Positions 1-7,941 are shown, counted from the stretch's first letter. The stretch: DNA of 25,169 bases from Catenibacterium sp. co_0103 (GCF_004168205.1 NZ_RCYB01000033.1:1-25169); one strand, 5' to 3'. Notes: generated by a model from the letters alone, not told the origin. Numbers and translations are program-made.

Positions 1-541
1 TTATTTCTTGATATCGATATGCCTCATGTTTCAGGATTAGAACTTGCGAAAGAATATAAAAAAAAGACATCAAAATGCGTTAATTATCTTTATTACCAGT
101 CATAATGAACTGGTTTATAAAGCATGTAATATACATCCTTTTGACTTTATTAGAAAAGAGAATCTAGATATAGAAATGCCTGATGTATTAGAAGAAATCA
201 ACTATCATTTGTCTCATTTACATCCAAGTGTGACATTCTATATCAATGGAAATGCCTATATAATAAGAAAAGAATCTATTCTTTATTGTGAAAGCTTCAA
301 TCATCAAACAGAGATACATTTTGATACATCTTCTATTACTGTCAATATGCAGCTAGGTGATGTAGAAAAGACGATTGATTCAAATCATTTCAAAAGAGTT
401 GGACGTTCTTATCTCGCAAATATGAAAAAGGTGACTAAGCTAGAAGGTACAACATTATATATAAGTGAGCATTACCAGATACCAATAAGCAGAAGAAAGA
501 AAAAGCTTGTATTAGAGTATATGAAGGAGGTGCATCATTGA
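1..541 (-). other. Note: no minus-strand gene in the first 541 bases
   Basis: No supportable minus-strand gene was seen here. The plus strand holds the broken response regulator described in the next entry. Confidence 0.5.
1..541 (+). pseudogene. LytTR-family response regulator, 5' truncated by window edge and frameshifted
   Basis: The gene codes for an AgrA/VirR-type response regulator, which is phosphorylated by a sensor kinase and binds DNA through a LytTR domain. The first bases read LFLDIDMPHVSGLELAKEY, the phospho-acceptor Asp strand and following helix of a receiver domain (D-I-D-M-P). After the A8 run at 58-65 that frame goes off-family and stops. The frame one base later continues the family pattern with IIFITSHNELVYKACNIHPFDFIRK, the receiver end with its conserved TS and K region. 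A LytTR domain then fills about the last 100 residues (VGRSYLANMKKV, ISRRKKK). Removing one A restores a single continuous protein, so this is a +1 frameshift. An apparent TTG start at 44 is an artefact of the break. The stop TGA overlaps the ATG of the kinase gene (TGATG), which fits a co-transcribed pair. The family assignment is secure. Whether the break is real, phase-variable or a sequencing error cannot be told from the sequence. Confidence 0.85.
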
Positions 542-1775
542 TGTTAGAAACAAATAATATAAGTTTCATCGCATTATCTTTGATGGTGTTGTCATTCTTC
601 TATTATGTCTATTCTATCAGCATTAAAGAGAATTTAATCAAGTTTATTGGTTCTGTACTATTATTATCATCTGTTTCTATTATTTCTTCTATGTTCATAC
701 ATAATGGACTTATGAGTCTATGTATATTAGGTTTATGCCTCATTCTGTTTAAGCAGGACAGTGTTCTAGAATGTTTATTTATATCTCTCTATTTCATATT
801 TCTAAAGGTTCTTACCTATGTTCTTGTGGCATGGGGCATCAATATTTTCATATATGATCTAGTTTTACCTATTCATGATACAATCTATGGTTCAGATATC
901 CTTTTATGTGTATTTTTACTTCTTACAGGACATTTATTTAAGAATTATTTACTGCGTATTAAAGAATATACCGCCTTCTATCTTGGTATCCATTCTGTAT
1001 TAACACTTATCTATCTGTCCTATCTTATTACTATTTTCAAAAAAGGTTCTCTTCCCCTTGAAAGTTCTATAGAAATTGTATTGATTACTATTCTTGTGAT
1101 GTTGATCTACCAGATGGTTAATAGAATACTAAATATAGAAAAAGAGAATTATCTAGTAAAATTAAACAATGAGGAACTGAAATTCAATAAGAAAAATTAT
1201 GAAAATATCATTACTCATATGAATGAAATCAGAAAGATCAAGCACGATATGAATCATATGTTGTTGTCATTACTGGAAGATTGTGAAAAAAAGATTATGA
1301 ATCACTTCATAATCATATTAATAACCAATTACGTAGAATCAACGAAACACAAACAGTGGATACAGGGAATGCATCTTTGAATCTTATATTAGCTTCTCAA
1401 TTATCTAAGATTAAAGGTAAGAATATTGAATTTATTGCCAGTCAATTTGATGATGATATCCCTATGGATAAAGTAGATTTCTATGTATTACTAGGTAATC
1501 TATTAGATAATGCGATTGAGAATTGTACATCAAAGTCTATTAAGAAGATTATTCTTGATATTTATAAAGAGAGTAATGATTTCGTTATTGATATTAAGAA
1601 TACCAGTATCAATAATCCTCTTGTAGATAACCCAAACTTCAATACAACTAAAGAAGATTGTGGTCATGGGTTTGGAATGCGTTCTATTATGAATATAGTC
1701 AATAAGTATCATGGAGAGATCACCTATGATTACTCATATCGTTATTTTAGTGTTCAAATCAAAATAAAAAGCTAA
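541..1775 (+). pseudogene. AgrC-like GHKL sensor histidine kinase, frameshifted
   Basis: This is a membrane sensor kinase of the AgrC-like (HPK10) group and the natural partner of the LytTR regulator just upstream. It starts at ATG 541, preceded by AAGGAGG about 10 bases upstream. Residues 1-190 are very hydrophobic with about six membrane segments. A helical linker and the phospho-acceptor box KIKHDMNHML follow. The frame then runs into an A7 run (1286-1292), after which it reads off-family and stops at 1380. The frame reached by adding one A continues as KKDYESLHNHINNQLRRINE and then the ATPase domain, with N-box NLLDNAIENC and G-box GHGFGMRSI, ending at 1775. The gene therefore carries a -1 frameshift and would be about 412 residues when intact, a usual length for AgrC-type kinases. 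No peptide-pheromone gene is seen downstream; any agrB/agrD would lie outside the window. As written, the protein has no catalytic domain. Confidence 0.87.
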
Positions 1776-1847
1776 AATAAAGCTATATTGGCAACCACTA
1801 CAATCCTATATGATACATATAACCAGTAAGCGACTTTTCACTTCGAT

Positions 1848-1874
1848 TTAAAAAAAGCTAGAAATTCTAGCTCA
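1848..1874 (-). terminator. Terminator of the HD-domain gene, overlapping its stop codon
   Basis: On the minus strand the hairpin AGCTAG-aattt-CTAGCT is followed directly by seven T. The stem begins at the TGA stop of the HD gene. The A-run on the other side means it may also slow plus-strand transcription coming from the kinase gene. Confidence 0.8.
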
Positions 1875-2306
1875 TCTTCTAAACAATGTCTCTTCTATGG
1901 CACAAATCTTATCTGCAATACATACTATCCATGCTTCAGTACATGTAGGAGGAACAGGAGTCAAAGGAAACATATGTCTAATTATAATATTTTTAACTCG
2001 TGGTGAGAGTGTATAATCCTTTTCTGCATTTCTAAAAGCGCATTCTGGATGAGTAAAGCCATGAAAATGTCTTCCTTTTCCATCATGCCAATCATATAAG
2101 AAATAATCATGAAGTAATGCACCAATGACTAAAGCATCCATATTAACCTGTATTGGGAGCCATTTAGCTATTCTGACACTCATACGTGCTACATTGACAC
2201 AATGTGCATAGACAGAAATAGAACCGTGTTGAATATAGTTCTTAGTTTCATTTAAGCGACCAGCATTTTCTAAATAACGTAATTTTTTTTGAATAATATA
2301 TGTCAT
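1872..2306 (-). CDS. HD-domain phosphohydrolase-like protein
   Basis: A 144-residue soluble protein of the HD superfamily of metal-dependent phosphohydrolases. The visible signature is H35 (VYAHCVNVA), the His-Asp doublet H66-D67 (ALLHDYFLYDW), H86, H111 (IIRHMFPLTP) and the distal D132 (CIADKICAIEE), in the order expected for HD metal ligands. Nearly the whole protein is the HD domain, with no fused output or sensor domain. Small stand-alone HD proteins of this type are common in Firmicutes and their substrates (nucleotides or other phosphate esters) are mostly undefined. The start ATG at 2306 has GAGGGG upstream. It is transcribed alone, away from the TetR gene at 2437, and ends in its own terminator. 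The family call is firm and the substrate is unknown. Confidence 0.85.
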   Translation of the reverse strand: MTYIIQKKLRYLENAGRLNETKNYIQHGSISVYAHCVNVARMSVRIAKWLPIQVNMDALVIGALLHDYFLYDWHDGKGRHFHGFTHPECAFRNAEKDYTLSPRVKNIIIRHMFPLTPVPPTCTEAWIVCIADKICAIEETLFRR

Positions 2307-2436
2307 TTATATATCCCCTCTTGTTGAAACCAGCAATCTGGCTGTATTATAATATAAATAATTGAAACAATATATGGTCAAAACACAATAGAAATGTTGC
2401 TAAAGATACATATTGTATAGAAAATGGGTAATAAGA

Positions 2437-3015
2437 ATGGAGAAAAAGACAGATAGACGAGTTGTCAAGACAAAGCATGCAATATTTAAAGCTTTTGTAG
2501 AGCTGTTAAATGAAAAAGATATAAATCAAATCACAATTACAGATGTTGCGAAAAGAGCCAATATTAACCGTAAAACATTTTATAATTACTATTCAGATAT
2601 CAATGATGTCATGAAAGAAATAGAAAATCTAGTAGTCGCAGCTTTCATCAAAAACATTGGTACAGTCGAGTTTACTAATATGTCTGATTTCTTAACCGAA
2701 ATCTTTATTAAGTTTACAGAAACAGTAAATCATGATCTAGAATTCTATGGTTTACTTTTTAATACAAATAACCGTTCTTTTCTTATTGTAAAGATTGTAG
2801 ATATTCTTAGAAAATATGTACAACAGCGTATTGAAGAAACAGAAACACTAGATCAAAAAAGATTTAAAGTAGCAGTTGATTTGTGTATTCCTGGTATTAT
2901 ATCTGTATATATGAATTGGTTTACAAACAGTTATGATTATTCTATAGAAGAATTATCTAGTCTTCTAACAGACTTTATTCTTAATGGAATACAAAAAAAT
3001 TGGCCAGGCAATTAA
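2437..3015 (+). CDS. TetR/AcrR-family transcriptional regulator
   Basis: A 192-residue TetR-type DNA-binding regulator. The N-terminal helix-turn-helix spans about residues 33-54 (ITITDVAKRANINRKTFYNYYSDI), matching the TetR pattern T-x-x-x-I-A-x-x-A-x-x-x-x-x-T-x-Y-x-Y-F, here with NYY. The remainder is an alpha-helical ligand or dimerisation domain that I cannot match to a known effector. The ATG at 2437 is preferred because TetR proteins start just ahead of the first helix; a TTG eight codons upstream is in frame but unlikely. The Shine-Dalgarno is weak. The gene is convergent with the mannose PTS operon and its last codons overlap the end of the DUF956 gene by 4 bp. The target operon is not evident. 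The HD gene upstream, divergent from it, is one candidate. Confidence 0.85.
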   Translation: MEKKTDRRVVKTKHAIFKAFVELLNEKDINQITITDVAKRANINRKTFYNYYSDINDVMKEIENLVVAAFIKNIGTVEFTNMSDFLTEIFIKFTETVNHDLEFYGLLFNTNNRSFLIVKIVDILRKYVQQRIEETETLDQKRFKVAVDLCIPGIISVYMNWFTNSYDYSIEELSSLLTDFILNGIQKNWPGN

Positions 3016-3024
3016 GCCTGACCA
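2993..3024 (-). terminator. Mannose-PTS operon terminator overlapping the TetR gene end
   Basis: On the minus strand the stem TGGTCAGGC / GCCTGGCCA (9 pairs including one G-U), loop TTAATT, is followed by A and seven T. The TAA stops of the DUF956 gene (minus) and of the TetR gene (plus) both lie in or at the loop, so two convergent genes share a single compact end. It lacks a T-run on the plus strand. Confidence 0.8.
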
Positions 3025-3410
3025 TTTACTTTATGTCGATAATTGGAGTCAAAAATGTATCTTAATCCTCGTTTAATAATGGTAAAGAACGTAGGGGAAC
3101 GATACATTTTTTCTTTTGGAAAATGATTTCCAACCACCTGTAATGTTTTCACATTATCACGTGTAGAGAAAGTAAAATGTCCATTGTTTTTAGTGAATAT
3201 TGCGAAACGTGCAATTTTCTTATTAAAATATACAGAAGCACTGATATAATCAATTTCTTCCCATGGAATCTGAATATAGTCTTCTTTATTCTTTTCGTTA
3301 TAGAACTCAAAGGCCTTGTCCCCTACCATGACATCCCCATAGTTAGTTAAACCATTGAGTGAAGTTGCTTTAATTGAAAAATCAACTTTTGTATTTTGTG
3401 ATTGTGCCAT
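3012..3410 (-). CDS. manO: DUF956 family protein (ManO), last gene of the mannose PTS operon
   Basis: A 132-residue protein of the DUF956 family, which is found almost exclusively at the 3' end of mannose-family PTS operons in Firmicutes and is called ManO in lactic acid bacteria. Typical segments are visible: TSLNGLTNYGDVMVGDKAFEF near the N-terminus, IQIPWEEIDYISASVYFNKKI, and KTLQVVGNHFPKE followed by a short aromatic C-terminus. There are no membrane segments or signal peptide. ManO is thought to modulate expression or activity of the mannose PTS, but its biochemical role is not settled. AAGGAGG lies about 7 bases before the ATG. It follows the IID gene by 47 bp, with a hairpin between them that could set lower expression for this gene. 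Confidence 0.9.
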   Translation of the reverse strand: MAQSQNTKVDFSIKATSLNGLTNYGDVMVGDKAFEFYNEKNKEDYIQIPWEEIDYISASVYFNKKIARFAIFTKNNGHFTFSTRDNVKTLQVVGNHFPKEKMYRSPTFFTIIKRGLRYIFDSNYRHKVNGQA

Positions 3411-3431
3411 TTTATTTCCTCCTTAAAATTA

Positions 3432-3452
3432 AGAGGCAGTGAAACTGCCTCT
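3432..3452 (-). terminator. Intercistronic hairpin between manN and manO
   Basis: On the minus strand AGAGGCAGT-ttc-ACTGCCTCT is a perfect 9-bp stem, followed by the T-rich but interrupted TTAATTTT. It sits 5 bases after the IID stop codon. It may be a partial terminator or an mRNA-stabilising 3' hairpin that lowers manO expression relative to the transporter genes. Confidence 0.65.
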
Positions 3453-3457
3453 AGTAA

Positions 3458-4375
3458 TTACATAATACCGATAACTCTTGCAACGATACCAACAACGAAT
3501 AATGCGATGATGATAACGATTGGAGATACCTTTTTCTTTAATAAGTAACAGCATAATAATGTAAGTAATAATGCTGCTAAGCCAGGGATTAACTGGTCTA
3601 AGTTCTGCTGTAAAGTAGTAACCTTAACCTGGTTTAATCCATTACCACCAAGTGAGTTATACTGAGATAATGCTTCTTTGATACCTGCAGCACCCTTTGG
3701 TAACTTATCCCATTCGATATAAGCACCTTTAGACTGAGTAACCTGAGATACTACTGGAGTAAAGCTGATTGATACCCATCTCTGTACTAATGCACCGATG
3801 ATGAACATACCAAGGATAGAAGCACCTTCAGTAACTTTACCAAGGAGTCCTCCTGACATATCCTTAGCAATAGAAGTACCTACTTTGTAACCGAATTCCT
3901 GTGTATACCATAAGAATGCGATACGTATTAAGTTCCATACTACGAAGAATAATAATGGTCCAACAATGCTTCCTGATAATGCAAGTGAAGCACCTAATGC
4001 ACCTAAGATTGGTCTTACTGTAAACCAGAATACTGGGTCACCAACACCAGCAAGAGGTCCCATCATACCAACTTTAACACCCTGTACAGTCTGGTCATCT
4101 ACAGGCATACCATTTGCACGTTCTTCTTCAAGTGCTAATGTAACACCCATAACTGGAGCTGATACATAAGGATGTGTATTATAGAATTCTAGATGACGCT
4201 TTAATGCAGCGGCTCTATCTTCTTCAGTCTTATATAATTTCTTGATAGCTGGGATAATTGAATAACACCAACCACCATTCTGCATACGTTCATAGTTCCA
4301 AGAACCCTGAAGGAACTGATGACGCCAACATACGTCCATTCTATCTTTTTTAGATAGTGTAATCTTATCTGCCAT
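3458..4375 (-). CDS. manN: PTS mannose/fructose/sorbose-family IID component
   Basis: Membrane component IID of a mannose-family phosphotransferase system. With IIC it forms the sugar-translocating complex. The 305-residue protein begins with the family's cytoplasmic part: DVCWRHQFLQGSWNYERMQNGGWCYSIIPAIKKLY (residues 14-48, described here by its ends), then HLEFYNTHPYVSAPVMGVTLALEEE and GMMGPLAGVGDPVFWFTVRPIL, all hallmarks of EIID. Hydrophobic segments follow from about residue 125, and a C-terminal membrane helix (LLLTLLCCYLLKKK ... IIIIALFVVGIVARVIGIM) closes the protein. The gene follows the IIC gene by 20 bp, with AGGAGG before the ATG. Substrate specificity in this family is broad (mannose, glucose, glucosamine), so mannose is the default and unproven. 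Confidence 0.95.
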   Translation of the reverse strand: MADKITLSKKDRMDVCWRHQFLQGSWNYERMQNGGWCYSIIPAIKKLYKTEEDRAAALKRHLEFYNTHPYVSAPVMGVTLALEEERANGMPVDDQTVQGVKVGMMGPLAGVGDPVFWFTVRPILGALGASLALSGSIVGPLLFFVVWNLIRIAFLWYTQEFGYKVGTSIAKDMSGGLLGKVTEGASILGMFIIGALVQRWVSISFTPVVSQVTQSKGAYIEWDKLPKGAAGIKEALSQYNSLGGNGLNQVKVTTLQQNLDQLIPGLAALLLTLLCCYLLKKKVSPIVIIIALFVVGIVARVIGIM

Positions 4376-4395
4376 AATGTTCGTCCTCCTTCAGA

Positions 4396-5211
4396 TTAAT
4401 AGTCGTTTAAGATGTCACCAAGTGGATCTCCAGATCCTCCAGTGCCACCATTACCTTTACCAGCATTGTCTTTTAATCCAAGATAGATTAAAGCAAGAAC
4501 TACACCAATAACACCTAATGCGATTAAAGTAAGTTCTGAGATAGCTGCTAAAACGAAACCAAGAGCGAAGAATGGCCAAGTTTCTTTTGTAGCCATCATG
4601 TTGATAACCATTGCATAACCTACAGCGGCAACCATACCACCGCCAACAGCCATACCACCAGATAACCAAGCTGGCATAGAATTTAATGCACCTGTTACAA
4701 CCTTAGCTGGAACGAAGCAAAGGATAACTGCTGGGATCATAATACGAAGACCCTGCATTAAGATTGCAGCAACCTGCCATCTTTCAATAGCCTTGTAGTC
4801 ACCTTTTTCTGCAGCCCCATCCATGAAGTGAACCATAGGGATTGCAAGAGTACGACAGATCATTGTTAAGAATAAACCTGCAACTGATAATGGTACTGCA
4901 ACAGCGATAGAAGTATTGATAGCGTTAGTAACGTTTGTACTACCACCCTGTAAACCTAATACCATGATGATTGCTGAAGCAACTGATGCAAGAGCAGCAT
5001 CTGGTGCAACAGCAGCACCAACGTTTGCCCAACCAAGGGCAATCATCTGTAATGAACCACCAAGGATGATACCTTCCTTTAAGTGTCCAGTAACTAAGCC
5101 GATTAACGTACATGCTACTAGAGGCTGATGGAACTGGAATTCATCAAGAATACCTTCCATACCTGCAAGTAAAGCAACAATCGCAATCAGCACAATTGAA
5201 ATTGCTGACAT
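4396..5211 (-). CDS. manM: PTS mannose/fructose/sorbose-family IIC component
   Basis: Sugar-channel subunit IIC of a mannose-family PTS. The 271-residue protein is hydrophobic throughout and shows the EIIC signature: an N-terminal helix (ISIVLIAIVALLAGMEGILDEFQ), QPLVACTLIGLVTGHLKEGIILGGSLQMIALGWANVGAAVAPDAALASV in the first 80 residues (a GGxxQ-x8-GAAxAPD type motif), and several later membrane helices. The C-terminus is glycine-rich (GKGNGGTGGSGDPLGDILNDY), typical of Gram-positive ManM. It lies 15 bp after the IIAB gene and 20 bp before the IID gene, so the three are co-transcribed and translated in transport-complex proportions. Confidence 0.95.
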   Translation of the reverse strand: MSAISIVLIAIVALLAGMEGILDEFQFHQPLVACTLIGLVTGHLKEGIILGGSLQMIALGWANVGAAVAPDAALASVASAIIMVLGLQGGSTNVTNAINTSIAVAVPLSVAGLFLTMICRTLAIPMVHFMDGAAEKGDYKAIERWQVAAILMQGLRIMIPAVILCFVPAKVVTGALNSMPAWLSGGMAVGGGMVAAVGYAMVINMMATKETWPFFALGFVLAAISELTLIALGVIGVVLALIYLGLKDNAGKGNGGTGGSGDPLGDILNDY

Positions 5212-5226
5212 AAATTATTTCCTCCC

Positions 5227-6213
5227 TTATTTAGACAATCCTTCTTTAGCTTTGTTAAGAATTGCATTGATGTTATCAGGTGAATCATTTGGTACTTTAC
5301 GTACATCAAACTTAACACCCTTAGCCATAATCTTTTCAATAGTATCTACATCATCCTGACTCATTGATACGGCTTTAGTACAAACGACTTTACCCTGTGA
5401 ATGAGCCATAGAACCTAAGTTCAATGTCTTGATGTCAACACCACCTTCGATTGCACGAAGTGCATCCTGTGGGTTTTCAAATAATACTAATGCTTTTGTG
5501 TTACCAAAACGTGGATCCTTAGCAACCTGGATCATCTTATCGATTGGTACTACGTGAGCTTTAACACCTGGAGGTGCTGCCTGAATAATCATTTCTTTTC
5601 TAAGATCATCATGAGCCACACCATCAGATACAACGATGATACGGTTTGGCTGAGTTGTCTTAGTCCATGCAGTCGCAACCTGACCATGTAATAAACGTGA
5701 GTCAATTCTTGCTAATACATACTTGATGTGACCATCACCAATAACTGTTCCTTCAGGAATAGCGCCCTGAGGTGCTGGTGCAGCAGCTGCTACCTTTTCT
5801 TCCTTCTTAGGTTCTAGTGTTTCAGGTTTTGGTTTAACACCATCTCTTGCCACTTCAGTGACATGTGTAGCGATTTCATGAGCTGTTTCCATAGACATAC
5901 GAGATGCATAAGTTTCAATCAACATTGGTAAATTTAAACCAGTGACAATTGCCCACTTATCTTCATGTCCATTAAGTAAAGCACTTGCCTGATTGAATGG
6001 TGTTCCACCCCAAAGGTCTACAAGGAATAATACTTCATCCTGATTTTCAAAACCAGCAATCGCTTCTTCCATCTTTTTGCGAATATCATCTGGTCCTTCG
6101 CTAGGCATTAATGTGCAGGCTTTAACGTTAGCCTGATCACCAAAGATCATAGATCCTGACTGGAAAATGCCTTCTGCGAATTTACCATGGCTCGCAAGGA
6201 TAATTCCTACCAT
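5227..6213 (-). CDS. manL: PTS mannose-family fused IIAB component
   Basis: Cytoplasmic IIAB protein that carries phosphate from HPr to the incoming sugar. The IIA domain occupies residues 1-125, with the phosphorylated His in MVGIILASHGKF (H9) and the conserved VDLWGGTPFNQA loop near 65-76. A charged, Ala/Pro-rich linker (about 126-155, KPKPETLEPKKEEKVAAAAP) leads to the IIB domain, with the second phospho-His H176 in ARIDSRLLHGQVATAW. The length (328) matches ManL/ManX-type fusions. It is the first gene of manL-manM-manN-manO, with AGGAGA upstream of the ATG. In lactic acid bacteria, ManL-type IIAB also influences catabolite repression; this is family knowledge, not shown here. No regulator such as LevR or a sigma-54 promoter is seen next to the operon. 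Confidence 0.95.
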   Translation of the reverse strand: MVGIILASHGKFAEGIFQSGSMIFGDQANVKACTLMPSEGPDDIRKKMEEAIAGFENQDEVLFLVDLWGGTPFNQASALLNGHEDKWAIVTGLNLPMLIETYASRMSMETAHEIATHVTEVARDGVKPKPETLEPKKEEKVAAAAPAPQGAIPEGTVIGDGHIKYVLARIDSRLLHGQVATAWTKTTQPNRIIVVSDGVAHDDLRKEMIIQAAPPGVKAHVVPIDKMIQVAKDPRFGNTKALVLFENPQDALRAIEGGVDIKTLNLGSMAHSQGKVVCTKAVSMSQDDVDTIEKIMAKGVKFDVRKVPNDSPDNINAILNKAKEGLSK

Positions 6214-6471
6214 TTTATCTCCTACCTTTCATAATTGTAAGTAAGTAGAGAAAATATACCCAATATGTATATGGACATCTATACATATAACTTATATATT
6301 CATCTAATCCCTAACAACTTATAATTCTAGATAAATACAGTTACTCCTCGAAATATATCTCCTATTTACTATGCCCCCATTATATCACTATCATTTTTCA
6401 TTGCAATAATCCCGATTTAGGAATTATAAATACCATACTTATACACATAATATACCATATTCATAAAAAAG
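6214..6471. other. Divergent intergenic region between manL and the MATE gene
   Basis: About 390 bases separate the manL start codon from the MATE start codon. The left part is the long manL leader, with the promoter at 6379-6406. The right part is AT-rich sequence leading to the MATE promoter and its attenuator leader. I see no short gene that I would support. Confidence 0.5.
6379..6406 (-). promoter_or_regulatory. Sigma-A-type promoter for the mannose PTS operon
   Basis: On the minus strand TTGCAA, 16-bp spacer, TATAAT. The start point would be near 6372, leaving an unusually long leader of about 160 bases before manL. That leader contains one 8-bp inverted repeat (TATGTATA/TATACATA, about 6260-6290) but no terminator-like hairpin. 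No clear cre site or sigma-54 motif was seen. Confidence 0.6.
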
Positions 6472-6500
6472 TTGACATCATATCCCATATATGATAATGT
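6472..6500 (+). promoter_or_regulatory. Sigma-A-type promoter of the MATE-TetR operon
   Basis: Consensus -35 TTGACA at 6472-6477, 17-bp spacer, then TAATGT at 6495-6500 as the -10. The expected transcript start near 6507 precedes a roughly 100-base structured leader. The -35 is perfect and the -10 only moderate. Confidence 0.6.
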
Positions 6501-6506
6501 CTATGT

Positions 6507-6606
6507 ACAAAACCTTTTGGTTGTGGATTTTTGTAAGAGAAATCTTATTTTCGCCACACAGCGTTTTTTACGTTGTGTGGCTTTTTGTATGTTTAGGAGG
6601 AAAATT
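6507..6606 (+). promoter_or_regulatory. Candidate transcription-attenuator leader upstream of the MATE gene
   Basis: The leader contains, in order, AACC-tttt-GGTT (6511-6522), a 5-bp stem closed by a GAAA tetraloop (TAAGA-GAAA-TCTTA, 6534-6547), and a strong terminator (6553-6586) just before the AGGAGG of the MATE gene. TGTGG at 6522-6526 can pair with CCACA at 6554-6558, the 5' arm of the terminator, giving a competing antiterminator that encloses the tetraloop hairpin. This layout is typical of riboswitches or protein- or ribosome-controlled attenuators. I do not recognise a known riboswitch class, and the pairings were done by eye. Confidence 0.5.
6553..6586 (+). terminator. Intrinsic terminator in the MATE leader
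   Basis: GCCACACAGCG (6553-6563), loop TTTTTTA, CGTTGTGTGGC (6571-6581), an 11-bp stem with one G-U pair, then five T. It lies 10 bases before AGGAGG, so it ends transcription ahead of the MATE gene unless prevented. There is no upstream gene on this strand for it to serve, which points to regulation. Confidence 0.75.
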
Positions 6607-7941
6607 ATGAATCAAGATTATATGAAAACAAAACCTATACTCCCTTTAGTACTCTCGATGAGCTTACCAATGGTGTTATCAATGCTTGTTAATTCTCTCT
6701 ACAATATCGTAGATAGTTTCTTTGTAGCGCGTATTAGTGAGAATGCGATGAATGCTTTATCTCTAGTATTCCCTATTCAGAACCTTATTACCGCGATTGC
6801 CGTAGGGTTTGGTGTGGGCATGAATGCAGTGATTGCATTCTATCTAGGTACAGAGGATCATAAGAAAGCTGAAGATTCTATGGCACAGGGATTATTACTT
6901 TCTGCAATACATGGAATAATCTTAATGATTGTATGTGTTGTGTTTATTCCTAACTTCTTAAAATTCTTTACAAATGATCCTGTTGTATTAAAGGATGGGA
7001 TATTATATGGACGTATTGCCTTCTCATTCTCTTTTGTGATTCAGGTAGGTATTGCCTTTGAAAAGATCTATCAGTCTTTAGGACGTATGGCTCTCACTAT
7101 GAAGATTATGATTATAGGATGTGTCACAAATATTATTCTAGATCCTATTTTAATATTTGGTTTAGGTCCTATTCCTGCAATGGGTATTGCAGGAGCTGCG
7201 ATTGCGACTGGTATTGGTCAGACAGTTCCTTTTATTCTATATCTATATTATTATAAGGTAGATTTACCACTACGTATTCATAAGGAAGCTTTAGATAGTA
7301 CTCAATATTATAAAAAGTTATATGGTATTGGTATTCCTGCTACTTTAAATATTGCCTTACCTTCTGTTCTTATTTCTGTATTAAATGCGATTCTTATTTC
7401 TTATTCAGCTATCTATGTCGTAGTACTAGGTATCTATTATAAGCTTCAGACATTTGTCTTTATGCCATCTAATGGAATTATCCAGGGTATTAGACCACTT
7501 GTTGGATATAACTATGGGGCTAAAGAATATAATCGTATTAATAAAATCTATAAGCTCACTCTTGGTTTGAGTTTAATTATTATGATTGCTGGAACACTTC
7601 TTTGTTTTGTATTCCCTAAAGAAATCATGGGACTCTTTACCAAGAATAAAGAAACACTTGATGCCGGTGTGATTGCCCTACGTATTATTAGTATTTCCTT
7701 TGTCTTCTCTTCACTCTCGCTTACTTCAGGAGGTGTACTAGAAGGGCTAGGTATGGGTATTCCATCACTCATTATTTCTTTATGTCGTTATGTAGTCATT
7801 ATTCTTCCATGTGCTTATATTCTTTCTTCACTACTTGGACCAACTGGTGTATGGCATGCTTTTTGGATTACAGAAGTATTTACTGCAGTTATTTCTCTAC
7901 TTATATATAAGAAGAAAAAGAAGGATTCATTTAACTTATGA
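6607..7941 (+). CDS. MATE-family multidrug/drug:Na+ antiporter
   Basis: A 444-residue integral membrane efflux protein of the MATE family, which exports cationic drugs, dyes or metabolites using Na+ or H+ gradients. The N-terminus (ILPLVLSMSLPMVLSMLVNSLYNIVDSFFVARI) is the classic MATE opening, followed by about twelve membrane helices in two homologous halves. The second half begins near LYGIGIPATLNIALPSVLISVLNAIL and includes NGIIQGIRPLVGYNYGAKEYNR, the typical loop. The start at 6607 is chosen because AGGAGG lies 6-7 bases upstream. A longer in-frame reading would translate through the terminator hairpin and has no ribosome-binding site. The stop overlaps the following TetR-type gene by 4 bp (ATGA), so the two form one operon, probably controlled by that repressor and by the leader attenuator. 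The substrate is unknown. Confidence 0.93.
   Translation: MNQDYMKTKPILPLVLSMSLPMVLSMLVNSLYNIVDSFFVARISENAMNALSLVFPIQNLITAIAVGFGVGMNAVIAFYLGTEDHKKAEDSMAQGLLLSAIHGIILMIVCVVFIPNFLKFFTNDPVVLKDGILYGRIAFSFSFVIQVGIAFEKIYQSLGRMALTMKIMIIGCVTNIILDPILIFGLGPIPAMGIAGAAIATGIGQTVPFILYLYYYKVDLPLRIHKEALDSTQYYKKLYGIGIPATLNIALPSVLISVLNAILISYSAIYVVVLGIYYKLQTFVFMPSNGIIQGIRPLVGYNYGAKEYNRINKIYKLTLGLSLIIMIAGTLLCFVFPKEIMGLFTKNKETLDAGVIALRIISISFVFSSLSLTSGGVLEGLGMGIPSLIISLCRYVVIILPCAYILSSLLGPTGVWHAFWITEVFTAVISLLIYKKKKKDSFNL

Noticed and set aside
3966..5128. Open frames antisense to, or in other frames of, the PTS IIC/IID genes
   Set aside because: They overlap well-assigned PTS genes, have no ribosome-binding sites and look like composition artefacts.
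6214..6470. cre site or sigma-54 promoter for the mannose PTS operon
   Set aside because: No match to the cre consensus beyond about 5 fixed positions and no GG-N10-GC element; a sigma-A promoter is present instead.
6491..6610. 39-codon leader frame (three in-frame ATGs) overlapping the MATE start, possible leader peptide
   Set aside because: The ATGs lie at or before the predicted transcript start, have no ribosome-binding site, and the frame simply reads through the hairpin.
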